A DNA stretch of 64,000 nucleotides, from contig CAVVPS010000010.1 of NCBI GenBank assembly GCA_963750195.1, forward strand, positions 186,001 to 250,000, in the 5' to 3' direction. Below the pieces are notes generated by a model that did no database searches, was not told where the DNA came from, and saw only the letters and a list, made by a program, of their open reading frames with translations. The stretch is from AP-15 sp963750195. GTDB taxonomy: Bacteria > Pseudomonadota > Alphaproteobacteria > ATCC43930 > CGMCC-115725. Shown here one piece after another: positions 24,417-33,950 of the stretch. The first letter of the stretch is position 1. The number at the start of each line of letters is the position of its first letter. The translations under genes were made by a program, and so were the position numbers.

Positions 24417-25949
24417 ATGGACAACATACTCGACCGCCTGGAAGAAAAGCGGATAGCGGCGCGGGCGGGCGGCGGCGCCCAACGGGTCGAAGCCCAGCAC
24501 CGCCGCGGCAAGCTGACCGCGCGCGAGCGGCTTGAGCTTCTGCTCGACGCCAATTCGTTCGAGGAATGGGACATGTTTGTCGAGCACCGCAGCCATGATT
24601 TTGGCATCGACCAGCACAAGGTCCCGGGCGACGGAGTCGTCACCGGCTACGGCACGGTCAACGGACGCCTGGTCTTTGTGTTCAGTCAGGATTTCACCGT
24701 GTTCGGCGGCTCGCTGAGCGAGGCGCATGCCGAAAAGATCTGCAAAGTCATGGACCAGGCGATGAACGTCGGGGCGCCGGTGATCGGGCTCAACGATTCG
24801 GGCGGAGCGCGCATCCAGGACGGCGTGGCCTCGCTTGCCGGCTACGCCGAAGTGTTCGAACGCAACGTGCTGGCCTCGGGCGTCGTGCCACAGGTGTCGA
24901 TGATCATGGGGCCATGCGCCGGGGGTGCGGTCTATTCGCCGGCGATGACCGATTTCATCTTCATGGTCAAGGACACGTCCTACTTGTTCGTGACGGGGCC
25001 GGAGGTGGTCAGGACCGTCACGCACGAGACGGTGACGCAGGAGGAATTGGGCGGCGCCGTCACCCATACGACGCGCTCGGGGGTCGCCGACCTCGCCTTT
25101 GAGAATGATGTCGAGGCGCTGATCGAGCTGCGCCGGTTCATCGATTTTCTGCCGGCCTCGAACCGCGTCCAACCGCCATTGCGGCCGACTGCAGACCCGC
25201 GCGACCGGATCGAGCCTTCGCTCGACACGCTGGTTCCGAGCAATCCGAACAGGCCTTACGACATCAAGGAGCTGATCCTCAAGACCGTCGACGAAGGCGA
25301 TTTCTTTGAAATCCAGCCGAATTTCGCTCGCAACATCATCGTTGGGTTCGCGCGGATGGAAGGATCCACGATCGGTATCGTCGCCAATCAGCCGATGGTG
25401 CTGGCCGGCTGTCTCGACATCGACAGCGCCCGTAAGGCGGCGCGCTTTGTGCGTTTTTGCGACTGCTTCAACACCCCGATCGTGACCTTTGTCGATGTCC
25501 CCGGATTTTTGCCGGGAACCGCCCAGGAATATGGCGGCATCATCAAGCATGGCGCCAAGCTGTTGTTCGCGTTCGCCGAGGCGACCGTGCCTAAGGTGAC
25601 CCTGATCACCCGTAAGGCCTATGGCGGCGCCTATGACGTGATGAGCTCAAAGCATCTGCGCGGCGATCTCAATTTTGCCTGGCCCTCGGCTGAGATCGCG
25701 GTGATGGGGCCGAAAGGCGCGGTCGAGATCATTTTTCGCGCCGATCTCGGCGATGCCGCAGCGATCGAGGCGCGCACCGAGGAATATCGCGAGAAATTCG
25801 CCAACCCGTTCGTCGCCGCGAGCCGCGGCTTTATCGACGACGTGATCCAGCCGCGCGACACCCGGCGCCGGCTTTGCCGCGCGCTCGCCATGCTGCGCGG
25901 CAAGCAGCTGACCAACCCACCTAAAAAACACGATAACATCCCGCTGTGA
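24417..25949 (+). CDS. pccB: Propionyl-CoA carboxylase beta subunit (carboxyltransferase)
   Basis: A 510-residue biotin-dependent carboxyltransferase that moves CO2 from carboxybiotin to propionyl-CoA, giving methylmalonyl-CoA. Two crotonase-like halves are evident: the N-half with HRRGKLTARERLELLLD, VFSQDFTVFGGSLSEAHA and NDSGGARIQDGV; the C-half with GCLDIDSARKAARFVRFCD, VDVPGFLPGTAQEYGGIIKH and TRKAYGGAYDVM. The oxyanion-loop glycines (GGARIQ, GPCAGGAVYSPA) are present. The ATG at 24417 follows GAGG; a TTG 15 bases earlier is also open. The partner alpha gene lies about 120 bases downstream across a palindromic repeat. The sequence is closer to PccB than to AccD, but acetyl-CoA activity cannot be excluded. 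Confidence 0.94.
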   Translation: MDNILDRLEEKRIAARAGGGAQRVEAQHRRGKLTARERLELLLDANSFEEWDMFVEHRSHDFGIDQHKVPGDGVVTGYGTVNGRLVFVFSQDFTVFGGSLSEAHAEKICKVMDQAMNVGAPVIGLNDSGGARIQDGVASLAGYAEVFERNVLASGVVPQVSMIMGPCAGGAVYSPAMTDFIFMVKDTSYLFVTGPEVVRTVTHETVTQEELGGAVTHTTRSGVADLAFENDVEALIELRRFIDFLPASNRVQPPLRPTADPRDRIEPSLDTLVPSNPNRPYDIKELILKTVDEGDFFEIQPNFARNIIVGFARMEGSTIGIVANQPMVLAGCLDIDSARKAARFVRFCDCFNTPIVTFVDVPGFLPGTAQEYGGIIKHGAKLLFAFAEATVPKVTLITRKAYGGAYDVMSSKHLRGDLNFAWPSAEIAVMGPKGAVEIIFRADLGDAAAIEARTEEYREKFANPFVAASRGFIDDVIQPRDTRRRLCRALAMLRGKQLTNPPKKHDNIPL

Positions 25950-25970
25950 GAAAATTGCCCGATAATTCGG

Positions 25971-26049
25971 CGAGATTGCTTCGTTGCTCCGCTCCTCGCA
26001 ATGACGGCTCCGTTCTTGCTGTCATTGCGAGCCAAGCGAAGCGATCTCG
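25971..26049. repeat. Palindromic intergenic repeat between pccB and pccA
   Basis: The left arm (25971-26005) contains CGAGATTGCTTCGTTGC and ends TCGCAATGAC. The right arm (26021-26049) begins GTCATTGCGAGCCAAGCGAA and ends GCGATCTCG, the imperfect reverse complement. About 15 bases form the loop. It resembles the dispersed GTCATTGCGAG... palindromes found between genes in many bacterial genomes and would form a long hairpin in the mRNA between the two carboxylase subunits. Confidence 0.85.
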
Positions 26050-26067
26050 TGCCGCAGCTTGGACCTC

Positions 26068-28050
26068 ATGTTCCGCAAAATCCTGATCGCTAATCGCGGC
26101 GAGATCGCCTGCCGCGTCATCCGCACCGCGCGGCGGGTGGGGATCGCCACGGTCGCGGTCTATTCGGATGCCGACGCCGACGCGCTTCACGTACGCATGG
26201 CCGACGAAGCGATCAGGATCGGGCCGGCGCCGTCTGCTGAAAGCTATTTGCGGATCGACCGGATCGTCGAAGCCTGCCGCGCGAGCGGCGCCGAGGCGGT
26301 TCATCCGGGGTACGGGTTTCTGTCGGAGAACGTGGCGTTCGCGAGCGCGCTCGCCGAGGCCGGTATTGTGTTTGTCGGGCCCGGACCCAAAGCGATCGCG
26401 GCGATGGGCGACAAGATCGAATCGAAAAAACTCGCCCGCGCCGCCGGAGTCTCGACCGTGCCCGGGCACCTCGACATCGTTTCCGATGCCGAGAGCGCGG
26501 TCAGCATCGCGCGCAACATCGGCTATCCGGTCATGATCAAGGCGTCGGCTGGCGGTGGCGGCAAGGGGATGCGCATCGCCGCCTCGGACGAGGAGGCGCG
26601 CGACGGGTTTCGCGCCGCCACGGGCGAGGCGAAATCCAGCTTCGCCGACGACCGCATCTTTATCGAAAAATATATCGAGGAGCCGCGGCATATCGAGATC
26701 CAGGTTTTGGGCGATGCGCACGGCAACATCGTTTATCTCGGCGAGCGCGAATGCTCGATCCAGCGGCGGCATCAAAAAGTCATCGAGGAGGCGCCGAGCC
26801 CGTTCCTCGACGATTTAACACGCAAGGCGATGGGCCGGCAGGCGGTGGCGCTGGCCAGCGCCGTCGATTACCGCTCGGCCGGCACGGTCGAGTTCATCGT
26901 CGATCGCCAGCGCAATTTCTATTTTCTTGAAATGAATACACGATTGCAGGTCGAGCATCCGGTGACCGAGCTGGTGACCGGGCTCGACCTCGTCGAGCTG
27001 ATGCTGCGCATCGCCGACGGCGAGAAGCTGCCCTTTGTTCAGGCAGACATCCGGCTCAACGGTTGGGCGATCGAGGCCCGCATCTACGCCGAGGACCCGA
27101 CGCGCGGCTTTCTGCCCTCGACCGGCCGTCTCGTCCGTTATCTGCCGCCATCAGGGGACGGGCTGCGGCTCGATGACGGCGTCTTCGAGGGTGCCGATAT
27201 CAGCGTCTACTACGATCCGATGATCGCCAAGCTCTCGGCTTATGGTGCCGACCGCGACGCTGCGCTCGACCGTCTGCGCGCCGCCCTCGACGGCTTCTAT
27301 ATCAGCGGCGTGCAAAACAACGCGGCCTTCTTAGCCGCGATCGCGGCTAAACCGCGTTTTCGCGCGGGGGCGCTGTCGACAAACTTCATCACCGAGGAAT
27401 TCCCCGGCGGGTTCGCACCTCCCGCCGATTTTGTCGAGCCCGACCGAATTATCCTGCTTGCTGCCGCCCTCGCGGGACGCCGCGTCCGCGAGGGCGAGAC
27501 CGCGATCGACGGCAAACTCGCCGGGGGCGGCGAAATCCCCGAGCGATGGACGATCCTGCTCGACGGCGCGGCGCACTCGGCGTTGGTGCGGCGAGAAGGC
27601 AGTGATTACGCGGTCGAGTTCGGCGAGACGCGCCAGATCGCAAGCACCGATTGGCAGCCGGGCCAAGCCTTGTTGCATGTGTGGATCGAGAGGCATATCG
27701 CGACCGTGCAGATCGAGCGGCTGCCGGGTGCGGAGTTTCGCCTCGTGCATAGCGGCGTCATCCGCCGGGCGCAGGTGCTGTCGCCGCGCGCCGCCGAGCT
27801 TTCGGCGCTGATGCCGCGGAGGAAGGCTGCGGATACCTCCCGGCTGCTGCTGTCGCCGATGCCGGGTCTGCTTTCTTCGGTCGCGGTGGCGCCGGGTCAG
27901 GAGGTCAAGGCCGGCGAGCCACTCGCGATCGTCGAGGCGATGAAGATGGAGAACGTGCTGCGCGCCGACCGCGATGGGCGCATCGCCCAGATTCGCGCCA
28001 AACCCGGAGACAGCCTTGCCGTCGACGAGGTGATCCTCGAATTCGAGTAG
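26068..28050 (+). CDS. pccA: Propionyl-CoA carboxylase alpha subunit (biotin carboxylase plus biotin carrier)
   Basis: A 660-residue protein that carboxylates its own biotin using ATP and bicarbonate. The biotin carboxylase half (1-450) contains FRKILIANRGEIACRVIRTA, ASAGGGGKGMRIA, the ATP-grasp signature EKYIEEPRHIEIQVL, ERECSIQRRHQKVIEEAPSP and EMNTRLQVEHPVTE, all quoted in part. A middle linker or BT domain follows, and the C-terminal biotinyl domain carries VEAMKMENVL with biotinyl Lys about 627. The ATG at 26068 gives the canonical MFRKILIANRGE; the frame opens at a TTG nine bases earlier. The BT-domain region and the paired pccB favour propionyl-CoA. The mutase and epimerase that should follow metabolically are not in the window. 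Confidence 0.94.
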   Translation: MFRKILIANRGEIACRVIRTARRVGIATVAVYSDADADALHVRMADEAIRIGPAPSAESYLRIDRIVEACRASGAEAVHPGYGFLSENVAFASALAEAGIVFVGPGPKAIAAMGDKIESKKLARAAGVSTVPGHLDIVSDAESAVSIARNIGYPVMIKASAGGGGKGMRIAASDEEARDGFRAATGEAKSSFADDRIFIEKYIEEPRHIEIQVLGDAHGNIVYLGERECSIQRRHQKVIEEAPSPFLDDLTRKAMGRQAVALASAVDYRSAGTVEFIVDRQRNFYFLEMNTRLQVEHPVTELVTGLDLVELMLRIADGEKLPFVQADIRLNGWAIEARIYAEDPTRGFLPSTGRLVRYLPPSGDGLRLDDGVFEGADISVYYDPMIAKLSAYGADRDAALDRLRAALDGFYISGVQNNAAFLAAIAAKPRFRAGALSTNFITEEFPGGFAPPADFVEPDRIILLAAALAGRRVREGETAIDGKLAGGGEIPERWTILLDGAAHSALVRREGSDYAVEFGETRQIASTDWQPGQALLHVWIERHIATVQIERLPGAEFRLVHSGVIRRAQVLSPRAAELSALMPRRKAADTSRLLLSPMPGLLSSVAVAPGQEVKAGEPLAIVEAMKMENVLRADRDGRIAQIRAKPGDSLAVDEVILEFE

Positions 28051-28083
28051 ACGACGCCGGGCTACGGTGATGCGTGCTCCGCG

Positions 28084-28929
<846 letters not shown>

Positions 28930-29032
28930 GGGTGTCCTCTGTGCTCACAGTCGAGCTCCCGCGAATACCGGGCCCAGGGGTGGAGCGAATTCGGCCTGGG
29001 TGGATGGGCGTTCGCCGGCTATTTTGGCACCG

Positions 29033-29308
29033 ATGAAAACCGTTCGGCTACTGATCGCTGGTAAGGTTCAGGGTGTCGGCTATCGAGCTTGGGCGACACG
29101 CGTCGCGGTTTCTCTCGGGCTGCGCGGCTGGCTGCGCAACCGCGCAGACGGAACGGTCGAGCTGTTGGCAACCGGCGAGGAAGATGCTGTTGCAGCAATG
29201 ACCGAAGCTTGTCGCCGCGGCCCCTCCGAAGCTCGCGTCAACTCGATCGACATACTCGAAGCCGAGGATCCCGACAACGCTGGCTTTACGGTGAGGGAGA
29301 CAGCTTAA
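29033..29308 (+). CDS. acyP: Acylphosphatase
   Basis: A 91-residue acylphosphatase, the standard size, hydrolysing acyl phosphates such as 1,3-bisphosphoglycerate and carbamoyl phosphate. The anion-binding loop is GKVQGVGYRAW with Arg18, and the catalytic Asn36 lies in GWLRNRADGTVELLATG. The ATG at 29033 gives the family N-terminus MKTVRLLIAGKVQG; the frame is open far upstream but that part is antisense to the aldo/keto reductase. It converges on rplQ. Confidence 0.93.
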   Translation: MKTVRLLIAGKVQGVGYRAWATRVAVSLGLRGWLRNRADGTVELLATGEEDAVAAMTEACRRGPSEARVNSIDILEAEDPDNAGFTVRETA

Positions 29309-29374
29309 GACCCTCCAAGACGACCGCTATGCAGCCTCCTGAAAAGATACCCCGGTGGTCGGTCAAACTGCGGG

Positions 29375-29800
29375 TTAGGCAGCGTCGGCTTCTTCCTGTT
29401 CCTCGGTCCCGGTCGGACCCGAGTCCTTGCCCTTGGCTGCCGGGTCGCGATCGACGAGCTCGATCACCGCCATTGCCGCATTGTCGCCATACCGGAAACC
29501 CGCCTTGATGATGCGGGTATATCCGCCGGCGCGGCCCGCATACCGCTCGGCCAGGGTCGTCATCAGTTTGTTGGCGAGAGGTGCGTCTTGCAGCCGGGCG
29601 ATTGCCCTCCGCCGGTTGGCGAGCCCGCCATGCTTGCCGAGGGTGATCAGCCGCTCGACGATCGGCCGCAGATCCTTGGCCTTGGGTAGGGTCGTGGTGA
29701 TCTGCTCGTGCTTGATCAGCGCGGCGGCGAGATTCTCGAACATCGCCTTGCGATGCTCGGACCGGCGGCTGAAACTGTGGCCTTTCAGGCGGTGACGCAT
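29375..29800 (-). CDS. rplQ: 50S ribosomal protein L17
   Basis: A 141-residue bL17, the last gene of the alpha operon. It opens MRHRLKGHSFSRRSEHRKAM and has FENLAAALIKHEQITTTLPK and the conserved GGYTRIIKAGFRYGDNA. An acidic, Gly/Thr-rich tail (GKDSGPTGTEEQEEADAA) extends past the core as in other alphaproteobacteria. It follows rpoA by seven bases. No obvious intrinsic terminator appears in the 66 bases before the convergent acyP stop. Confidence 0.97.
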   Translation of the reverse strand: MRHRLKGHSFSRRSEHRKAMFENLAAALIKHEQITTTLPKAKDLRPIVERLITLGKHGGLANRRRAIARLQDAPLANKLMTTLAERYAGRAGGYTRIIKAGFRYGDNAAMAVIELVDRDPAAKGKDSGPTGTEEQEEADAA

Positions 29801-29807
29801 CGGACCC

Positions 29808-30824
29808 TCAATAAGGTTCGTCGAGTCGCTTGGCCAGCTCCTCGATATTTTCGGGTGGCCAGTTGGGGATTTCCATCCCCAGATGCAGGCCCATCTGAGC
29901 CAGCACTTCCTTAATCTCGTTCAAAGATTTACGCCCGAAATTCGGAGTCCGCAGCATCTCGGCCTCGGATTTCTGCACGAGGTCGCCAATATAGACGATA
30001 TTATCGTTCTTGAGGCAATTGGCCGAGCGCACCGACAATTCGAGTTCGTCGACCTTGCGCAGCAAGTTCTTGTTGAAGGGAAGCTCGCTCGGCCGCGTCT
30101 CGTCGGAGGGGTGGCGCGGCTCCTCGAAATTGATGAACAGTTGGAGCTGATCCTGCAGAATGCGCGCAGCCAGCGCCACCGCGTCTTCGGGCGTCACGGC
30201 GCCGTTGGTTTCGAGCCGCATCGCCAGCCTGTCGTAGTCGGTGACCTGGCCAACCCGCGTGTTCTCGACGCGGTAGGAGACTTTGCGGACCGGACTGAAC
30301 AGCGCATCGACGGGGATCAGCCCGATCGGCGCGTCTTCCGCCCGGTTCTGCGTCCCTGGCATATAGCCCTTGCCGCTCTCCACGGTTAGTTCCACCGTGA
30401 TCCTGGCGCCGCTGTCGAGGGTGCAGATCACCAGTTCGGGGTTCATAATGTCGATGTCGTGGCCGGTTTCAATGGCGCCGGCGCGGATCTCGCCTGGGCC
30501 GACGGCGCGCAAACGCATTCGCTTGGGTCCTTCGCCGTACATTCTCAAATCGATGGCCTTGACGTTGAGGACGATGTCGGTCACGTCTTCGAGGACGCCA
30601 GGGATAGACGAGAACTCGTGCAACACCCCCTCGATCTGGATCGAGGTCACAGCGGCCCCTTGCAGCGATGAAAGCAATACGCGGCGCAACGCGTTGCCCA
30701 AGGTTAGTCCAAAACCGCGTTCCAGCGGCTCGGCAACCACCGTGGCGACGCGCTTGGGATCATCGCCCGGCTCCACCGAAAGCTGTTTCGGCTTGATAAG
30801 GGTTTGCCAATTCTTTTGAATCAC
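29808..30824 (-). CDS. rpoA: DNA-directed RNA polymerase alpha subunit
   Basis: About 338 residues; the scaffold for polymerase assembly and the contact for activators and UP elements. The N-terminal domain shows TLGNALRRVLLSSLQGAAVT, and the C-terminal domain, after a linker with ETRPSELPFNKNLLRKVDEL, has NCLKNDNIVYIGDLVQKSEA and FGRKSLNEIKEVLAQMGLHLG. The frame opens at a GTG (30833), but the better start is the GTG at 30824: it gives VIQKNWQTLIKP, as in other alphaproteobacteria, and follows GAGGTG by six bases. A 5-bp hairpin (30905-30918) lies in the 105-base spacer after rpsK. Confidence 0.96.
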   Translation of the reverse strand: MIQKNWQTLIKPKQLSVEPGDDPKRVATVVAEPLERGFGLTLGNALRRVLLSSLQGAAVTSIQIEGVLHEFSSIPGVLEDVTDIVLNVKAIDLRMYGEGPKRMRLRAVGPGEIRAGAIETGHDIDIMNPELVICTLDSGARITVELTVESGKGYMPGTQNRAEDAPIGLIPVDALFSPVRKVSYRVENTRVGQVTDYDRLAMRLETNGAVTPEDAVALAARILQDQLQLFINFEEPRHPSDETRPSELPFNKNLLRKVDELELSVRSANCLKNDNIVYIGDLVQKSEAEMLRTPNFGRKSLNEIKEVLAQMGLHLGMEIPNWPPENIEELAKRLDEPY

Positions 30825-30929
30825 AATTTGCACCTCAGTCGGTGGAGGCGGAGGCCATCCGCAGTATCAGCCGGTGGCAGCGCAGCCGGCATTTCTCGAT
30901 AACAGCCCCGGTCGGGGCCGATCTTTTGG

Positions 30930-31328
30930 TCAGACGCGGCGCCGTTTGGGCGGCCGGCAACCATTGTGCGGGATCGGCGTCACATCGCGGATCGAGGTGA
31001 CGGCGAACCCCACCGACTGCAGCGCGCGCAGGGCCAATTCGCGCCCCGAACCCGGTCCTTTGACCTCGATCTCGAGGGTGCGCATGCCGTGCTCCATGGC
31101 CTTGCGGCCGGCATCCTCGGCGGCGACCTGCGCCGCGTAAGGGGTTGATTTGCGCGAGCCCTTGAACCCCTGGCTGCCCGACGACGACCAGGCAATGGTG
31201 TTTCCCTGCGCGTCGGTGATCGTGATCATCGTGTTGTTGAAGGTGGCGTTCACATGCGCCGTGCCCGACGTTATGTTCTTGCGTTCGCGCCGCCGAAGAC
31301 GCGGCGCGGGCGCCGCCGTTCTGGCCAT
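30930..31328 (-). CDS. rpsK: 30S ribosomal protein S11
   Basis: A 132-residue uS11, which forms the platform near the 3' end of 16S rRNA. Core motifs are HVNATFNNTMITITDAQGNT, GFKGSRKSTPYAAQ and the C-terminal DVTPIPHNGCRPPKRRRV. The N-terminal extension is Ala/Arg-rich. The ribosome site is poor, suggesting translation coupled to upstream rpsM, which lies 36 bases away. Confidence 0.97.
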   Translation of the reverse strand: MARTAAPAPRLRRRERKNITSGTAHVNATFNNTMITITDAQGNTIAWSSSGSQGFKGSRKSTPYAAQVAAEDAGRKAMEHGMRTLEIEVKGPGSGRELALRALQSVGFAVTSIRDVTPIPHNGCRPPKRRRV

Positions 31329-31364
31329 CTATCTGTGTCCGCAGTTGTAGCTGGGTGTCGGGCT

Positions 31365-31733
31365 TTATTTCTTTTTCCCGGCGATCGGACGGGCCGGACC
31401 CTTGCGTGTACGCGCGTTGGTATGCGTTCGCTGGCCGCGTACCGGCAGCCCCTTGCGGTGGCGCAGCCCGCGATAACAACCGAGATCCATCAGCCGCTTG
31501 ATGTTCATCGCCACGAGCCGGCGCAGATCCCCCTCAACGGTAAATTCGCGGTCGATCACTTCGCGCATGCGCAAGACTTCGTCATCGGTCAGCTCGTGGA
31601 CCCGCCGTTCGGGCGGAATGCCGATCCGGTTACAGATCTGAAGGGCGGTGCTTCGCCCGATCCCATGAATATAAGCGAGCCCAATGGGTACTCGCTTTTG
31701 GTTCGGGATATTGACGCCAGCTATACGCGCCAC
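31365..31733 (-). CDS. rpsM: 30S ribosomal protein S13
   Basis: A 122-residue uS13 of the small-subunit head. It contains ARIAGVNIPNQKRVPIGLAY, IHGIGRSTALQIC and the C-terminal RGLRHRKGLPVRGQRTHTNA with a basic tail. The start codon is GTG, with AGGAG eight bases before it. It is the first gene of the alpha-operon block and has its own strong promoter at 31795-31822. Confidence 0.97.
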   Translation of the reverse strand: MARIAGVNIPNQKRVPIGLAYIHGIGRSTALQICNRIGIPPERRVHELTDDEVLRMREVIDREFTVEGDLRRLVAMNIKRLMDLGCYRGLRHRKGLPVRGQRTHTNARTRKGPARPIAGKKK

Positions 31734-31794
31734 TTGCGCTTCTCCTCAACAGATTCAAAAATGATAGCGGGTGGGGCTCGTCACAAGGGCGGGC

Positions 31795-31822
31795 ATTATA
31801 TCGGCGCCGGAGCCCACGTCAA
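31795..31822 (-). promoter_or_regulatory. Strong sigma70-type promoter of the alpha operon (rpsM-rpsK-rpoA-rplQ)
   Basis: On the minus strand TTGACG (31822-31817) and a perfect TATAAT (31800-31795) are separated by 16 bases. It lies in the 134-base gap between adk and rpsM and reads toward rpsM. A second TTATAATG occurs slightly upstream (about 31836-31843) without a clear -35 partner. Activity is inferred from consensus match and position. Confidence 0.8.
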
Positions 31823-31867
31823 TCCCGGTTGCGGCATTATAACGCTATCGATGTGTCGGTCGGCCGA

Positions 31868-32512
31868 TCATCCCAGGATCGTTTCGATCTGCCGCGTCAC
31901 CTCTTCAATGCCGCTCATCCCTTCGACGCAGTGCAAAATGCCGCGATCGCGATAATACGGCAGGATCGGCGCCGTTTGCCGGCGATAGACCTCAAAACGC
32001 GCATGTACTGCCTCTGGCCGGTCATCCGGCCGTTGCGTGAATTCGCCGCCGCCGCAGACGTCGCAGACCCCCTCGGTCTGCGGCCGGTGATAGCGTTCGT
32101 GATAGCTGGCTCCGCACCCAGCGCAAGAAAACCGCGCGGCGAGCCGGTCGATCAGCACCGCCTCATCGACCTTTATCAGAATGACGCGGTCGAGGCCGAG
32201 GTCGCGTTTCGCCAACATATCGTCAAGAGCTTGCGCCTGCGGCACCGTTCGCGGGAAGCCGTCGAGGACAAAGCCAGCGCGGCAATCCGGCTCGTCGATG
32301 CGTGCGGCGATCATATCGATCATAATCCCGTCGGGAACCAGCTGTCCGGAATCCATGATGCCTTTGACCCGCGTCCCGAGTTCGCTTCCGGAGGCGGTCG
32401 CCGCGCGGAGCATGTCGCCGGTAGCCAAGTGACAAATGCCGCGGCTCTGTTCGATCCGCTTCGCCTGGGTCCCCTTTCCCGAACCCGGCGGTCCGAGCAG
32501 GACGAGGTTCAT
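31868..32512 (-). CDS. adk: Adenylate kinase, zinc-LID type
   Basis: A 214-residue adenylate kinase (AMP + ATP to 2 ADP). The P-loop is GPPGSGKGTQA, the AMP-binding part includes ATGDMLRAA and DGFPRTVPQAQAL. The long LID carries four cysteines (Cys130, Cys133, Cys150, Cys153) set as CxxC...CxxC, a structural zinc site found in Gram-positive and many alphaproteobacterial enzymes but absent from E. coli Adk. The ATG overlaps the secY stop as ATGA, the common secY-adk coupling. Confidence 0.97.
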   Translation of the reverse strand: MNLVLLGPPGSGKGTQAKRIEQSRGICHLATGDMLRAATASGSELGTRVKGIMDSGQLVPDGIMIDMIAARIDEPDCRAGFVLDGFPRTVPQAQALDDMLAKRDLGLDRVILIKVDEAVLIDRLAARFSCAGCGASYHERYHRPQTEGVCDVCGGGEFTQRPDDRPEAVHARFEVYRRQTAPILPYYRDRGILHCVEGMSGIEEVTRQIETILG

Positions 32513-33855
32513 CCGCGTCGACCCCTCAGTTTCGACTTCCTGATCAGGCCCTCATACTGGTGGGCCAGCAGATGCGAGTGGATCTGTGCGACCGTGTCCA
32601 TCGTGACGCTGACGACGATCAACAGGCTCGTCCCGCCGAAATAGAACGGTACCGAATATTCGGAAATCAGAATCTCGGGCAGGATGCAGACCGCGGCCAA
32701 ATAGGCGGCGCCGATAACGGTCAATCGGGTCAGCACGTAATCGAGATAGTCGGCTGTGTTTTTGCCCGGCCTGATTCCGGGGATGAACCCGCCGTATTTG
32801 CGTAAATTATCCGCGGTCTCGGTCGGATTGAATACAATTGCAGTATAGAAAAAGCAGAAGAAAACGATCAACACGACATAGAGCGCCATGTAGAGTGGTC
32901 GGCCGTGTGCGAGATAGGTGGTGATCTGGCCGAGCCAGCCATAGCTGCTCCCGCCTACCTCGAAATTCGCCACCGTTGCCGGTAGGAGCAACAGCGAGGA
33001 GGCGAATATCGGCGGAATGACCCCAGATGTGTTGATCTTGAGCGGCAGGTGCGAGGCGTCGCCGCCGAACATTTTGTTGCCGACCTGACGTTTGGGGTAT
33101 TGCACCAAAAGGCGGCGCTGAGCGCGCTCCATGAACACAATGAACCCAACCACAAGGATCGACATCACCAGGAACAGGATGATGAAGAAGCTCGAGATCG
33201 CCCCGGTGCGCCCGAGTTCGAGGGTGGAGGCGAGGGCATGCGGCAGGTTGGCGACAATGCCGGCAAAGATGATCAGCGAGATGCCGTTACCGACCCCGCG
33301 CGCGGTGATCTGTTCGCCGAGCCACATCAGAAACACCGTTCCCCCGACCAGGGTTACGACCGTCACCAGTCGGAAAAACAGACCCGGGTTCAGCACCGCC
33401 GTTTCAGCCCCGGCGCGCATGCCCTCGATCCCGACCGCGATCCCGTAGGCTTGGACCGCCGCCAGCAACACGGTGCCATAACGGGTATATTGGTTCAGCT
33501 TTTTGCGTCCGCTTTCGCCCTCTTTTTTCAGCGCCTCGAGAGTAGGCGAAACCGCGGTCAGAAGCTGGATGATGATCGATGCCGAAATGTACGGCATGAT
33601 GTTCAGAGCAAAGATCGTCATCCGCCCGAGCGCGCCGCCCGAGAACATGTCGAACATGCCGAGGATGCCACCGGCGTTGCGCGAGAAAATGTCGTGCAGA
33701 ATCGCCGGGTCGATCCCGGGGATCGGGATGTAGGTGCCGAGCCGGTAGATCACCAGCGCCCCAAGCGTGAACCAGATGCGGCTCTTGAGCTCGGTCGCCT
33801 TGGTAAAGGCGGAGAGGTTGATGCTGGAGGCGAGTTGCTCGGCGACTGACGCCAT
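32509..33855 (-). CDS. secY: Preprotein translocase subunit SecY
   Basis: A 448-residue, ten-helix protein-conducting channel. Markers are LGTYIPIPGIDPAIL in the first loop, FNIMPYISASIIIQL-like text (ALNIMPYISASIIIQLLTAV), the plug/TM region, FFYTAIVFNPTETADNLRKY in a cytosolic loop, and GFIPGIRPG. It ends in LIRKSKLRGRRG. It partners SecE (59521-59718) and SecG. As usual it lies between rplO and adk. Confidence 0.98.
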   Translation of the reverse strand: MASVAEQLASSINLSAFTKATELKSRIWFTLGALVIYRLGTYIPIPGIDPAILHDIFSRNAGGILGMFDMFSGGALGRMTIFALNIMPYISASIIIQLLTAVSPTLEALKKEGESGRKKLNQYTRYGTVLLAAVQAYGIAVGIEGMRAGAETAVLNPGLFFRLVTVVTLVGGTVFLMWLGEQITARGVGNGISLIIFAGIVANLPHALASTLELGRTGAISSFFIILFLVMSILVVGFIVFMERAQRRLLVQYPKRQVGNKMFGGDASHLPLKINTSGVIPPIFASSLLLLPATVANFEVGGSSYGWLGQITTYLAHGRPLYMALYVVLIVFFCFFYTAIVFNPTETADNLRKYGGFIPGIRPGKNTADYLDYVLTRLTVIGAAYLAAVCILPEILISEYSVPFYFGGTSLLIVVSVTMDTVAQIHSHLLAHQYEGLIRKSKLRGRRG

Positions 33856-33950
33856 TTGATTTCATCCCTACCTAAAAGCCCGGCCCCTCGACAGCCGGCT
33901 CGACCAAGGACAGCCCCGAGCTCGAGGCCGGCCGCGGCGAGCTGCCGCGC

